From positions 1 through 64,000 of the forward strand of contig JARBJD010000295.1 of NCBI GenBank assembly GCA_033064195.1: a DNA stretch of 64,000 nt. Reading direction: 5' to 3'. Within the stretch, counting starts at the first letter, position 1, and each line of letters begins with the position of its first letter. Position numbers and translations under genes: made by a program. Source of the DNA: Blattamonas nauphoetae (Eukaryota; Preaxostyla; Oxymonadida). This document shows, piece after piece, positions 54,183 to 64,000 of the stretch. Below the pieces are notes generated by a model. It did no database searches, was not told the origin of the DNA, and worked only from the letters and a program-made list of their open reading frames with translations.

Positions 54183-56330
54183 ATGGATCAATTTTTTCAA
54201 AAGAAGGAAATAACTCCACAACAGCATCAACGAGACTCTCCTCAGGTACAGCAACCCAAACAATCAGTCCAAAGACAACAAACCTCCATAACAGCACTCC
54301 CAGCGGTTGTCGATTTTGTTCATAATACCTCAATGAAAATCCACAATTCATCACAGCCTGTTTACAAAATCATTGGACAAGGTATTTTATGCATTCCATG
54401 TTCTGCTGCTCGCCTGATTCGCCAAGGGAATCTCCCTGAGAACTGGATGGAACAGATCTCAGAACCAACAATCCGCTCGATTAGGTCAACTCACGAAAAT
54501 GAGCGTCATCAGAATCCCAAATCCAACCATCGACTCAATCTTGAACTTTACACACAATATATGAACTGCCGGTGGGTGATCAAACAACCAGATCATCAAA
54601 GATCCTTCAGAGAGTTAGCTGCTTTGAGATTCCAGCAGGTGAACAGGATATCGCACAAATCACTGTCTGATGAATTCATGACTGATCTTCAACTCCTCGA
54701 AAATCGTCTCGATCCTGACAACAAACTCGCGGATTTTGGCTACATGTCCACCACGATTCAGTCTGAAATGCGACAAATCATTTCCAACGGTCTTCACACC
54801 GATCTGAAATCTCTCCTTCAAACCGCTTCCTTCTACAGCATCCTTTTGGACGAATCCACGGATGCAGGTAATTTGAGCGAATTACTCGTCTCAGGACATT
54901 TTTTGATTGATGGAGCTATTCAACCAAAATTCCTGGGAATTGTAACGTTGGGCTCGGAAGGAGGCACAGGGGCAAATATTGCCTCGAAGGCAAAGATCAT
55001 TTTGGATTCGTACGATCTCGATAAGTCGAAGTGCATTGGTCTTGCTTCCGACGGTGCAAGTAATCTGACTGGTGAATACAGAGGGGCCGTAACCCTCCTA
55101 AACCGTGACTATCCCAATGCGGTCCCCATCCACTGTTCTTCACATCGAATCGCCCTTGCCTCGAATTCGTTAAGCAAACAGTCGGATCTCTCCTCGTTCC
55201 ACAAGGTAGAAACAATTCTAGCAAAACTGGCGTCCTCTTTCCACCACTCATCTTCTTTGTCAAACAAACTGCGAGATGCACAAATTGCGAGTCACAAATC
55301 ACCCAGATGCATTCATACCCCTTCAGCAACTCGGTGGCTCAGTCTCGCTCGGTGGTCTTCCTCAGTGATCTATTCACTCTCTGAAATTGTTCAAGTCTTA
55401 ATGCCGCTTCAATCGTCAAATGCAATTTTTTCATCAATCATCAAGCATCTGAACTCACCAACCTTTTTGGAAAGCCTGATCATTCTAGATGCTGTGGTGA
55501 ACATTTTATTTCATTTACAGGTGACTATTCAAAAGCATGATCTCACAATCCATCATTTTCTGGCTGCTTTCTCTTCCTCGAAGGACACACTGGAAAAACT
55601 CAAAAACAATAATCAGATCATCAACAGTCTAAAACAATGCCCGCACTATTGTTCAGTCTGTGGAGGGATTTCTGGTGGGACGATAAAACAGATCAGAGGA
55701 TCAGCTGCAAAATACATCAATGCGACGCTCGGAAGTCTTCATGATCGATTTCCATCTTCAGAATTCATGTCAGCCTTCAATGTGTTTGATATTACCGCAG
55801 GGAAGACGCAACCAACAACTGACATTGGGAGAAACACACAGATTCAAATTATTCTGGATGCCTTCCCCAATATTTTTCCTCAATCAACGCATGCACATTG
55901 TCATGCTGCTTGGAACCATTTTCAAACGCGACTATGCGCAGATCCTCAAAAATATCAGAATGTCGATGCGCTCCTCCGTGATCTCCAGCAGGCTCAACAT
56001 TACCCGTTCCTTTCCACAATCGCTCAGATATCTCTCTCTCTTTCTGTGTCAACGGCCCCTGTGGAGTCATACTTTTCGACGATGAACTTGATCAAGTCAT
56101 CACGAAGAAGTTGTTTGACTTCGGTTCATCTCAACGAGTATATGATGCTACGGTTGAACGGTCCCCCTTTCCTTTCAAACGAGACGCTGGACAACCTTCT
56201 GGACATATGGTTTACTTCACCTCGTCGTTTCGTCTCGAGAAACGACGAAAAGGAGGATGATCGCGGAACACACCATGACACGCTGTATCCCATGCCACTT
56301 TTAAGTACCAGCTTTTTTACACAAGATTAA
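54183..56330 (+). CDS. hAT-family transposase, DUF4371 type
   Basis: 715 residues, open from ATG to TAA. The N-terminal 55 residues are Gln/Ser-rich; at 65-140 there is a TTF-like zinc finger region (C-I-P-C ... H-x(4)-H). The core (DUF4371) shows L-L-D-E-S-T-D at about 221, a first catalytic Asp region, then G-L-A-S-D-G-A-S-N-L-T-G and H-C-S-S-H-R. A long helical insertion follows, and the C-terminal dimerisation region has S-T-A-P-V-E-S-Y-F-S. These are the landmarks of ZMYM/KIAA1586-like hAT transposases, which cut out and reinsert the element by binding its terminal repeats. No stop or shift is seen. Confidence 0.85.
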   Translation: MDQFFQKKEITPQQHQRDSPQVQQPKQSVQRQQTSITALPAVVDFVHNTSMKIHNSSQPVYKIIGQGILCIPCSAARLIRQGNLPENWMEQISEPTIRSIRSTHENERHQNPKSNHRLNLELYTQYMNCRWVIKQPDHQRSFRELAALRFQQVNRISHKSLSDEFMTDLQLLENRLDPDNKLADFGYMSTTIQSEMRQIISNGLHTDLKSLLQTASFYSILLDESTDAGNLSELLVSGHFLIDGAIQPKFLGIVTLGSEGGTGANIASKAKIILDSYDLDKSKCIGLASDGASNLTGEYRGAVTLLNRDYPNAVPIHCSSHRIALASNSLSKQSDLSSFHKVETILAKLASSFHHSSSLSNKLRDAQIASHKSPRCIHTPSATRWLSLARWSSSVIYSLSEIVQVLMPLQSSNAIFSSIIKHLNSPTFLESLIILDAVVNILFHLQVTIQKHDLTIHHFLAAFSSSKDTLEKLKNNNQIINSLKQCPHYCSVCGGISGGTIKQIRGSAAKYINATLGSLHDRFPSSEFMSAFNVFDITAGKTQPTTDIGRNTQIQIILDAFPNIFPQSTHAHCHAAWNHFQTRLCADPQKYQNVDALLRDLQQAQHYPFLSTIAQISLSLSVSTAPVESYFSTMNLIKSSRRSCLTSVHLNEYMMLRLNGPPFLSNETLDNLLDIWFTSPRRFVSRNDEKEDDRGTHHDTLYPMPLLSTSFFTQD

Positions 56331-56605
56331 CTTGTTTCTCTTCACTTCAGAATGTTTATTTCCTCAATCTCTCTCTAGAATGCGACAACTAGTCTGATCT
56401 CAGAGTTTTTCAATGTAGGAAATTTTATTTTACAAATAAACTCGTGAATTCAACTATACCCCTCTCCACCAATTTCCGAAACGCAACAGAGCGAAAGAGA
56501 GCGTGAGTTGAGAGAGATAAATGATTGTGACAAAAAAAACACGACTAACACGAGATAAACGGCAGAAAACACTTGCCCACCACATCCACAACTTAAAAAA
56601 AGGTC

Positions 56606-56688
56606 TGATGAGTAACACTGGATTTCCGATTTTTTCGACAATTTTTCAATCTAAATGACATTTTTATGAATAAATGAAGTGTCCTAGG
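56606..56688. repeat. internal inverted repeat, left copy
   Basis: 83 bp whose reverse complement stands at 58040-58122. It begins TGATGAGTAACACTGG and ends at CCTAGG; at the right copy it joins the hAT terminal repeat. Confidence 0.8.
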
Positions 56689-57249
56689 TGGTTCAGCACA
56701 AATAGTTTTGATTACCCAGCATGATTTTCTCATGGACTTGAAAAGTTGATCTCGTTGTATCTTCATACCCAGACAAAATTTTGACCTGAAATTTTCGCGA
56801 AAATGAATGTTTTGAGAAATATAAACTTTTGATATTTCAACTTTTCAAAAAAATTTTCCCCCTCGAGAGAATGTGAAATCCACTTTTAATGGATGTTTGA
56901 AATTGACTTCTCACCGTGCATCAGATGGGAATCTCGTTTTTAAAATTCATCAAAATGATGTCAACACTGTCACAATCGAATCAAACTGGTCAATTTTGCA
57001 TACAAGGTGAATGGTGAGTGACAAGTCCGAAGACTCTCTGAAAATTCCTCGAAAAACGATGAAAAACCATGATTTTGTGATCGTCGAAGAAAAAAAGTTG
57101 AAATATCAAAAGTTTATATTTCTCAACACATTCATTTTCGCGAAAATTTCAGGTCAAAATTTTGTCTGGTTATGAAGATACAACGAGATCAACTTTTCAA
57201 GTCCATGAGAAAATCATGCTGGGTAATCAAAACTATTTGTTCTGAACCA
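56689..57249. mobile_element. foldback element nested in the hAT element
   Basis: 561 bp with 157-bp inverted arms (56689-56845 and 57093-57249) that differ at only three positions. Ends are TGGTTC...GAACCA, flanked by CCTAGG on both sides (56683-56688 and 57250-57255), a candidate 6-bp palindromic target duplication. No coding capacity. Confidence 0.85.
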
Positions 57250-57975
57250 CCTAGGACCAGGGTTCTAAATCTCCATCGTGCCCAGATCATTTCAATATTC
57301 TCGTTTGAATTTTATTATTCCAGGTAAACAGCGGTTTCTAAGTGGAATAACTAGGTAAGAAGTCTCAAACATTTTGAATTGTGAAGCGGAAGGACCGATC
57401 TTTTTGAGTTGCTTGCTTTGTCATGGTCTTCCAGTAGATCATAAAACTGTGAAAAGAAACAACCTACTGAACTCCTTTTATGCTTGATTTTGCAGTGTTG
57501 GAAGAATATGTTTGTTTGTACGACAAGAAAAATGATACTGAAAAATGAGTTTGTTCTGAGGGAGAGATTGGTCCAGATCCCTTCAAAACTGCATAAAAAG
57601 GAGAAAAAAAGAACAATTAGTTTGTTCGATCATCAGATTATTTGATGAAAACATACAAGAGAGACCATCCTTGAGATCGTCTGAATTTTACGAGATGACG
57701 CTGTCAGCCGGAATTTCCGAAGTAGAAAAGTCTTCCATGATATTGTAATGAGTTGTTTCCTCATCTGAATAATATCATCATTCCCCATGACGATTGGGAA
57801 CTCTGCCCATTATTAGTCGTTTTCACCTAGAAATTGACACTTGTGAAATTAGAAATGTATAACAGTGAAATGAAAAAAATGACAATATTCCTCTGAGGAG
57901 TGTTGTAGCACCACTAGGATCCTCTGTGTATACGAACGGAGTGGATCATCGTGAGAACATCGTGCGGGGATCGCG

Positions 57976-58041
57976 GCCTCGTGCGGTTTATCGGAAGACC
58001 TGTCCGAAAAAGACCGCACGAGGCAGGTTTCGAACCCTGCC
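57976..58041 (+). other. perfect 12-bp hairpin plus second palindrome
   Basis: GCCTCGTGCGGT (57976-57987) pairs with ACCGCACGAGGC (58013-58024). The loop contains its own TCGGA/TCCGA stem, and right after it GGCAGGTTTCGAACCCTGCC forms a second hairpin. The second resembles a tRNA T-arm, but no acceptor, D or anticodon arms fit, so it is not called a tRNA. G+C content is far above its surroundings. Confidence 0.5.
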
Positions 58042-58122
58042 TAGGACACTTCATTTATTCATAAAAATGTCATTTAGATTGAAAAATTGTCGAAAAAATC
58101 GGAAATCCAGTGTTACTATTCA
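58040..58122. repeat. internal inverted repeat, right copy
   Basis: Reverse complement of 56606-56688; overlaps the inner end of the right hAT terminal repeat by three bases. Confidence 0.8.
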
Positions 58123-58183
58123 CTTTTGGGACCCCAAAAAAAACTACCGATTTGTTATTTACTCCCGGGTTTTCAGGTGACTA
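58120..58183. repeat. right terminal inverted repeat, hAT element
   Basis: 64 bp; see the left copy at 53992-54055. Confidence 0.9.
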
Positions 58184-58489
58184 AATGTCTCTGTCCAGAA
58201 CCAGTCCTGGAAATCAAAACAAACAAATGAATGTGGGTACTTATCTCTGAGGCAAAAACTGAAACCTTAGTGTTGTTCTCCTCACATTAAATCCTGATTT
58301 ATCCCACTTTTTCCGAAATTCAAAGTTCAAGATGTCCTCTGGAGCGTAGCGATCAAAGAGGACAAATCAGTGCAAATTAGCCATGAGGTGATGCCAGAAC
58401 CCACAAAGGTCACACACAAACAGTGTGTGTTGTCCAAAAGAAGCCACAAACAGGTTGAATGGATTGCTGGATCTTGTTTGTTTCTATTC
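58184..58489. other. 3' flank, nothing recognised
   Basis: 306 bases between the hAT element and the 3' end of the helical-domain gene. No motif or frame. Confidence 0.4.
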
Positions 58490-59557
58490 TCATTCCGGAA
58501 GGTTCATTCCAAGCATATTCTTCCATTCAATCGAGAATGCAACAATAGCTGATCCGAAGTATCCGTTTTGGCCGTTTCGCATCCTTGCCTCCATCACATC
58601 GTCGATGCCCTCCATTCTCAACATTCGATGTGCTGTCTTCGACATCTGTGGCTCTTCTCGGCTTTGATCGTTCCATTCTTGCTGGGCAATGGTCATGAAA
58701 TTTAGAAAATACTTGATAAATTCATCATCTTCGCTGATAAGGAGATGGCTTGGTAAAGTGAGAAATACTGGCATATTCAGAAGAAAGTCCATTGTGGGTC
58801 GATAATATGGAGAAATGTGGACGAGTCGAGGAAGAAGGTGGATAAAATACTTGGAATGGTTTCCACCGACGATCGAATAGTGGTTCACGCATAAATGGCA
58901 GATATACTTCTCCGAAGGTGCAAGGACTTGTTTCAACACCGTCTCACGAACAGCTTGTTGTTCATCATGATCTTTAATTTCGAGAGATGTGAGACTAAGT
59001 TGAGTTGCGAGCCAGACAGATCGTTGGATGGTTGAGATGAGACAATGGTGGATATCCTTTGCTTCCACAAAAGAAAGAGACAGTGGATTGAGAGTGTTGA
59101 TGAGTTCAGAGATCAGATTAGCTTTGACGAGTACAAGAAGGTTTTCCGCGGAACACCACTTGAATAGAATAATCAGTATCTTCATTGTTGCTTTGGTGAT
59201 TGCTCGATTGGATGTGGAAAGGAGAACTACAATGGACTGAACGAAATCTGTCAAAGATTCACCAAATTTTCGCCGATAGCTGTTGAGATAAGCTGTTGCT
59301 GATCGATGATTCCGTGGAACAACTAATTTGAGAAATTTCACTGCCTTCACTTCTAGGGACCCATCAAGTGCAAGCTGGGATTTCACTGTCGCAACAAGAG
59401 ATCGAAAGACAACGGCCTTTCTGTCTTCATCGTCAAGCTGATCTTCATTCCACCTCAGGAAACGAGAACAGTCCGGAGATGGTGAAAAGAAGTAGGATGA
59501 GATATCGCAGCAAGGAGAATCAGTGGACGGGGGCGGATTCGCGTCTAAAGTCGTCAT
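58490..59557 (-). CDS. helical-repeat (ARM-like) protein, 355 residues
   Basis: Single exon from the ATG at 59557. Leucine-rich helix pairs run through the whole protein (F-V-Q-S-I-V-V-L-L, M-K-I-L-I-I-L-F, L-I-S-E-L-I-N-T-L). There is no catalytic motif, signal peptide or membrane segment. It is clearly homologous to the C-terminal half of kinase A: V-F-R-S-L-V-A-T-V-K matches I-F-N-S-L-V-A-L-V-K, and F-V-Q-S-I-V-V-L-L matches F-V-E-S-I-V-T-L-L. An adaptor that binds partners is the likely role; in kinase A the same domain would tether the kinase. It is head-to-head with kinase B across 64 bases. Confidence 0.7.
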   Translation of the reverse strand: MTTLDANPPPSTDSPCCDISSYFFSPSPDCSRFLRWNEDQLDDEDRKAVVFRSLVATVKSQLALDGSLEVKAVKFLKLVVPRNHRSATAYLNSYRRKFGESLTDFVQSIVVLLSTSNRAITKATMKILIILFKWCSAENLLVLVKANLISELINTLNPLSLSFVEAKDIHHCLISTIQRSVWLATQLSLTSLEIKDHDEQQAVRETVLKQVLAPSEKYICHLCVNHYSIVGGNHSKYFIHLLPRLVHISPYYRPTMDFLLNMPVFLTLPSHLLISEDDEFIKYFLNFMTIAQQEWNDQSREEPQMSKTAHRMLRMEGIDDVMEARMRNGQNGYFGSAIVAFSIEWKNMLGMNLPE

Positions 59558-59621
59558 TCTAATGGATCGAGACGAGATTCGGTGTTATAAAGTATGGGCA
59601 TTTTCCAACTCATCATCGAAA
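59558..59621. promoter_or_regulatory. 64-bp divergent promoter of the helical-domain gene and kinase B
   Basis: Shortest divergent gap among the host genes in the window. Contains TATAAAGTATG on the plus side; too short for two separate promoters. Confidence 0.5.
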
Positions 59622-62600
59622 ATGACATCAAATCTCGACGATATTACTCCTCCTGGCTGTATGTCCTTTATGTAATGATTTCGACTCATTTTCTTAATTT
59701 CTCATATTCTTCGTCGTGGTTCAGACCAAACACTGACAAAGATCAGTGAAGGAGCATTTGGGCAAGTTCTGAAAGTGTCACATGAACGGAATGGGGTTGA
59801 ATATGCGGCGAAAGTGCTGCCGATACTGAAAGAAGGGGATAAGGAACGAGTATCTCGTGAAGTTGAGATGTTGACTCGCTTTGCTCATCCCCGTATCGTG
59901 CGTCTTCATGAGTCGATCGACATGGGAGGATACCAAGCGATTGTGATGGAGCTTGGGACTCAGAGTTTGAAAGATCTGATCTCAGAATTTGAAAAAAGAA
60001 ACGAGCTGATTTCTCTTCCTGTTTGTCTCTTCTTGTTTTTTCATTCTTTGATTTTTGGATGAATTTTGCCTTTTCTCCTTGTTTTCTTGTCGTGGATGTG
60101 TTTTCAGTTGACGGTAATGATTCTGGTTGACATTTGTGAGGGACTTTTGTGGATGCACACTCACCCATCGGGATCGACGGCTCATGGAGATCTGAAGCCG
60201 GAGAATGTTTTGCTTCGTGTGAACAACCGGGCGTTTCTGTGTTTGTTTCATTTGATTCCTTTGAATTGCTTTATCAGAGTTTAGGTGATCTTGGTGGTTC
60301 GGCTCCCCTGTCCCAACAAACATCAACTGTTGCAGAACTGGGGACGATCGAGTACAACTCACCGGAGCGATTGATGGACAGCAAAGGAATGGCAACACCA
60401 GCGAGTGATGTTTGGTCGCTCGGAGTTGTGGCGTATCGGATGGTGACTGGAAAACCGCTGTTTGAGGGGTTGAATCTTGTTCAGATGAGTGTTGCACTGC
60501 ACACATTCGACGACACCAAGGTTCCTCTCTCCATCAACCCGTCGGTGAGGGACGTTCTTCTGAAGATGCTCGAACCAGTCTGCCCTCCTCTTTTTCACCC
60601 ACAATCTTCTAATCATTCTTCCATTGAACTTATTCTCTCAGAATGTGGCGCTTCGAACAACAACTACGGCTCTATTGGAAGGTGGTCTTTTGGAGGGAAT
60701 GCTTGGCCCAAAAACACTGCTGTCGAAAATGAAGAGCATTCAACTTGCGACTCGAGTGACTGAGATTAAACAGTCGTCGTGTGACGCGAAAGTAAAGGAG
60801 AGGACGATGGAACTGGAGTTGGAAAAGCAGAAACTGTTGGAAGAGACGAAAGAACTGGAACGGCAGCTTCGATCGCTTCATATGTCACTGCAAAGGATTT
60901 TCGAACGAAACTGTGAATTGGAGAAGGAAGAGGAACTCCAACAACGTCGCAATCTCCTTGCCACTCACACCTCCCGAATCTCGATAAACCCTGAAGACAA
61001 TATTCTCTCAAAGAAAGTCCAAATACTTGCCCTCAGATGTCACCAAAGTGTCTATCAAAATGACGAAACAGATGGCTTTAAAGTTTCTAAACACACAATC
61101 ACTCGAACAGGTGTGGACAAGGACCAAGCATGGAGCACAACACTCTTCGAAGAACCAATCTCAGAAGGAGTGGTGTCTGTTGCCATCACAATTCTCGCCA
61201 TGCCAAGAATCAACTGTATGTCACTCTATTTTTGGAAAGTGTCCAGATCCAAAGGAAGAACTGATGTTCGGACTCGTCGATGCCCTTTCGCAGCGTTTTG
61301 GAAACTATACAAAGCTTGGAGATAGCATTACACGTGTGTTCCCCTCCGACTCTCGTTTATTCTCGTCTCTCCAGGTTCTATCGCCTTCGCTCCCAGAAAG
61401 GGAAGACTCCACGTTGCCCTTCCATCCACCAAACCAAAGAAGAAGAAATACCCAATCACTCCTCCACTGAATAAAGGCGACAGTGTGGTGCTGGAGGTGG
61501 ACATGGACGCGAGACCACGCACAGCTGTGTTCATCATCAACGGAAATATGCCTCTCACATTTGTGTCTGGTCTCCCTCCCTCGATACGAATTGGAGTTTG
61601 CTATTCACTATCCTCATACTCGCTCCTCTTCAGTTCTCGATGAAGAATAAAGGAGTTTCAATTCGATTTGATGGAATGTCTCGTCTGAAGCAAGCAACAT
61701 CTCTCCGAAGAGTGAATGAGATCAAATGGAATCCTGAAGACATGAGAGACAGAGAGGACCTGTACATGAATGGAATGCGATCCAGTGTTCTGACAGTCCA
61801 AACACAGATGCCATCACTCGTCTTCACTGATCCTTCTCACTTCCGAGTGGAAGACAACATCATTGCTTCAACTGGTCTGGCCACAAAAGAAAAGGATGGA
61901 CGGGTCAAATCCACCTGGAGCTCGTTCTTCCTCGCGGAACTCATCACAGAAGGAATTGTGGCGCTGTCGTTCACTGTTTTCAGCCACCATGATTTGAGTT
62001 TGTCTTTCTTCGGGCTGATCGATGCGAACGAAGCGCTTCCGGAAATCGGACAAAAAATTGGGAAGCTCAAAAGTGTGTCACTCCTCTCTCATGTGATGAT
62101 TCTTCTCGCCTCACTCTTGTCACATATGCTTCATTTCTAAATCCTCTCGCAATCTCAGACTCGGTCACTCTCTCTCGAAATGGTGAGCGACATTTCTTGG
62201 CACCACAGGGAGACGACAAGTCCGATCCATCATTCTATTTCGAAAGCGGTGAATCTCTCCTCGTCGAAATCAACATGGACTCGACTCCTCGCACTGCCCA
62301 GTTCTTCGTGGACAAAAAGCCAGCAACCGCTATCTTGGTTGGTCTTCCTGAATCCGTTCGAGTTGGAGTGTGTTGTTGTTCCTCTTCCTTCTCTCGTCTC
62401 TTCTCTTTTCCCATTTCCATCTTTCGTCCGCTCTCATTTTTCCCCATTCTCTTCGTTCCAGTTCTCTGTGAACGACCTGGAAACACAAGTTCGGTTTGAC
62501 AGAATCACCCATCTCAACATTGGAAGCCCTATCATCGATCAATTGAAAATGGTTGAATGGCCAAGAACAAGACCACTCCAAAACGCAGACACTGTTGAAG

Positions 62601-64000
62601 GGAAGACTCACTCCAAAAGTGACATTGGCAAAGCTGATGATGGAGCAAATGTGGAAAAGAAGAAAAGACAGTTCCCAACGATCAAGCTGCCCGAGCTGAT
62701 CTTCACAAACAAAACACACCTCGCCATTCGAAACAACGTTCTCACTCGAACGGAGAAAGGGACAGACGAGAAAGGACGAACGCGACCGAGCACTGTTCAG
62801 CTGTCGGATCCAATCCTGAAGGGCGTTGTGTCTGTCACATTCGTTGTGCTGACGCTCGCGGAGTCGCTTGGTTTGTCTCTACTCTGTTGTCATCTTCTGC
62901 AGAAGAAAAGGGGTTCATCCATTTCGGTCTCCTCGAGTCTTCTGCTGTTGTTCCGCAACTCGGCCACGTTTTGGGAGAGGATGTGAAACGTCTGTACTGT
63001 TCAGTTCTTTGATTTCCTTCCCTCCTCACTCTTCTTCATCAGATTCTGTTGGTCTCTCGACAAGTGGAAGGATCCGCGTTTTCAATCGGATCAAACTGGA
63101 AGAAGATTGTTGCTACTCACTCTCGAAGAAGGATCGTGTTGTGATGGAAGTAAACATGGATTCGACGCCACGCACTGTGCAATTCTTCGTCAACGGACAG
63201 GCAGGAAAATGCTATTTGAGTGAGATTCCCGAATCGGTGAGAATTGGTGTCTGTAATCACTAATTTTAGTTCTTCATTCGTTCAGTTCTCTGCCGATGTG
63301 ATGGGAACCTCACTCCAAATCACAAGCATCGTCCACTCCAAACAAGCGACTCCTCTCACAGGCAAGATGAAAGAGATCAAATGGACCGACACGGAGGAAT
63401 CGCTGAAAGAAAGAGATGAAAATCGATCCCAACTGATTGGGAGAGAAGTGGGATCGATGCCAGCTCTCATCTGCAGGGATCAAGAACACTTCAAGATTGA
63501 AGGAAATGTGATCACTCGTTCGACCTTCGACTCCGATGGACTCGTTTCACCATTCAGCACCGTGATGTTGGATGAAGCGGTCCAGAAGACGATCCACTCA
63601 CTTGCCATCACAGTCCTCGCCCTCCCTCAAACTGAAAGTGTGTTGTGTTCATTTTCGTGATTCTGTTCAGGTTCGTGTGGAGTTGTCATGTTGGGATGCC
63701 AAGATCCAAATGAACCCGTTCTCGAAAGCCCAGAAGCACTCGGGCTTAGTGCGAATTGTCTGCAGTTATTTCTCTCAACGATGTCACCCCATCCATTTCC
63801 TTATAACTCGATTCTCTCTCTTCAGACTCGTTTGCTCTCTGCTCGATTGATGGGATGGTGTACCACTCGAAGTGGGGGAAGCACCCATCCAAGCCATATC
63901 ACTCGCCTCTCCAAGTTGGTGACCAGGTGGTGTTGGAGATAAATACTAAATCTTCAGAACTCGTCACTCACCTATTTGCACGCTCACGACCTGGTAGAAT
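59622..64000 (+). CDS. kinase B: protein kinase with coiled coil and at least four SPRY-like units (partial)
   Basis: Exons: 59622-59658, 59725-60020, 60108-60240, 60285-60577, 60642-61215, 61247-61333, 61375-61595, 61634-62072, 62160-62367, 62462-62870, 62903-62989, 63043-63248, 63286-63637, 63671-63757 and 63826 to the edge. All 14 introns are GT..AG, 31-94 nt, with donors fitting GTNTG. The kinase has S-E-G-A-F-G-Q-V, Y-A-A-K, R-E-V-E-M-L, A-H-G-D-L-K-P-E-N-V-L-L, L-C-D-L-G-G and N-S-P-E-R-L, so it is likely active. A coiled coil (about 60790-60960) follows, then SPRY-like units, each with F-G-L-x-D/E, V-x-L-E-V-D-M-D-S-x-P-R-T and S-V-R-I-G-F-S. The start resembles kinase A (M-T-S-N-L-D against M-T-T-N-L-D). 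The 3' end is outside the window. Confidence 0.85.

Larger units (their letters stand above)
53992..58183. mobile_element. hAT DNA transposon (4.2 kb, with nested insertions)
   Basis: Perfect 64-bp inverted termini (53992-54055 and 58120-58183) begin TAGTCACCTGAAAACCCGGG. The element encodes one hAT-type transposase frame (54183-56330). The right half contains a nested foldback element and a separate inverted-repeat pair. No perfect 8-bp target duplication borders the ends; AATGTGTG on the left and AATGTCTC on the right are the nearest pair, with two mismatches. Perfect ends and an open frame argue for recent mobility. Confidence 0.85.

Noticed and set aside
58022-58060. tRNA gene suggested by a TTCGAA-containing T-arm-like hairpin
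   Set aside because: Stem and loop lengths do not fit a T-arm on either strand, and no acceptor, D or anticodon arms can be folded around it.

Overview
The window reads as an intron-rich protist genome, most likely an oxymonad (Preaxostyla, Blattamonas-like). The evidence is protein style and gene structure: very large secreted or transmembrane beta-helix proteins ending in kinase-like tails, kinases fused to SPRY modules, and many very short GT..AG introns (about 25-95 nt) whose donors mostly fit GTNTG. TGA, TAA and TAG all act as stops, so a standard code fits. The species assignment is inference; no rRNA or tRNA gene is present to confirm it.

Region 1 (about 1-10.8 kb) is an AT-rich Polinton/Maverick-like virus-derived element that enters from the left edge. 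Its visible parts are a retroviral-type integrase, a packaging ATPase, two paralogous capsid-like genes in tandem, two small hydrophobic virion-type proteins, several unknowns, and a fibre-like protein with a C-terminal S74 intramolecular chaperone domain. Most genes follow the same T-rich TATTTTTTATTTTT-like motif just before the ATG. No polymerase B or protease is visible. It is a fossil with about four or five breaks.

Region 2 (10.8-16.5 kb) holds decayed sequence, a tandem array of about 140-bp units (12.2-13.56 kb) and a two-copy tandem duplication of about 1 kb.

Region 3 (16.5-34.1 kb) holds host genes and gene remains: a small two-exon gene, a secreted anchored protein, a pseudogene, a 1.7-kb non-autonomous DNA transposon, a beta-helix receptor-like gene split by a hAT-type MITE with a perfect 8-bp target duplication, a multi-pass RING protein, and a broken multi-exon gene.

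Region 4 (34.7-53.5 kb) holds two more giant beta-helix/transmembrane/pseudokinase genes on the minus strand. The second is head-to-head with a soluble kinase gene (kinase A), which is followed by a decayed fragment of another receptor gene.

Region 5 (54-58.2 kb) is a hAT transposon with an open 715-residue transposase frame and perfect 64-bp terminal inverted repeats. Nested inside it are a foldback element and a structured palindromic segment.

Region 6 (58.5-64 kb) is a helical-repeat-like gene divergent from a second kinase (kinase B). Kinase B carries at least four tandem SPRY-like units, with 14 introns visible, and runs off the right edge.

The recurring theme is a locus rich in signalling parts. 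It has three full-size receptor-like proteins and one fragment, each with the same degenerate kinase tail, interleaved with two kinases that keep catalytic residues and share modules with a neighbouring gene. The receptors lack catalytic motifs and the kinases lack membrane anchors. A receptor-pseudokinase plus soluble-kinase system is therefore an attractive but untested reading.
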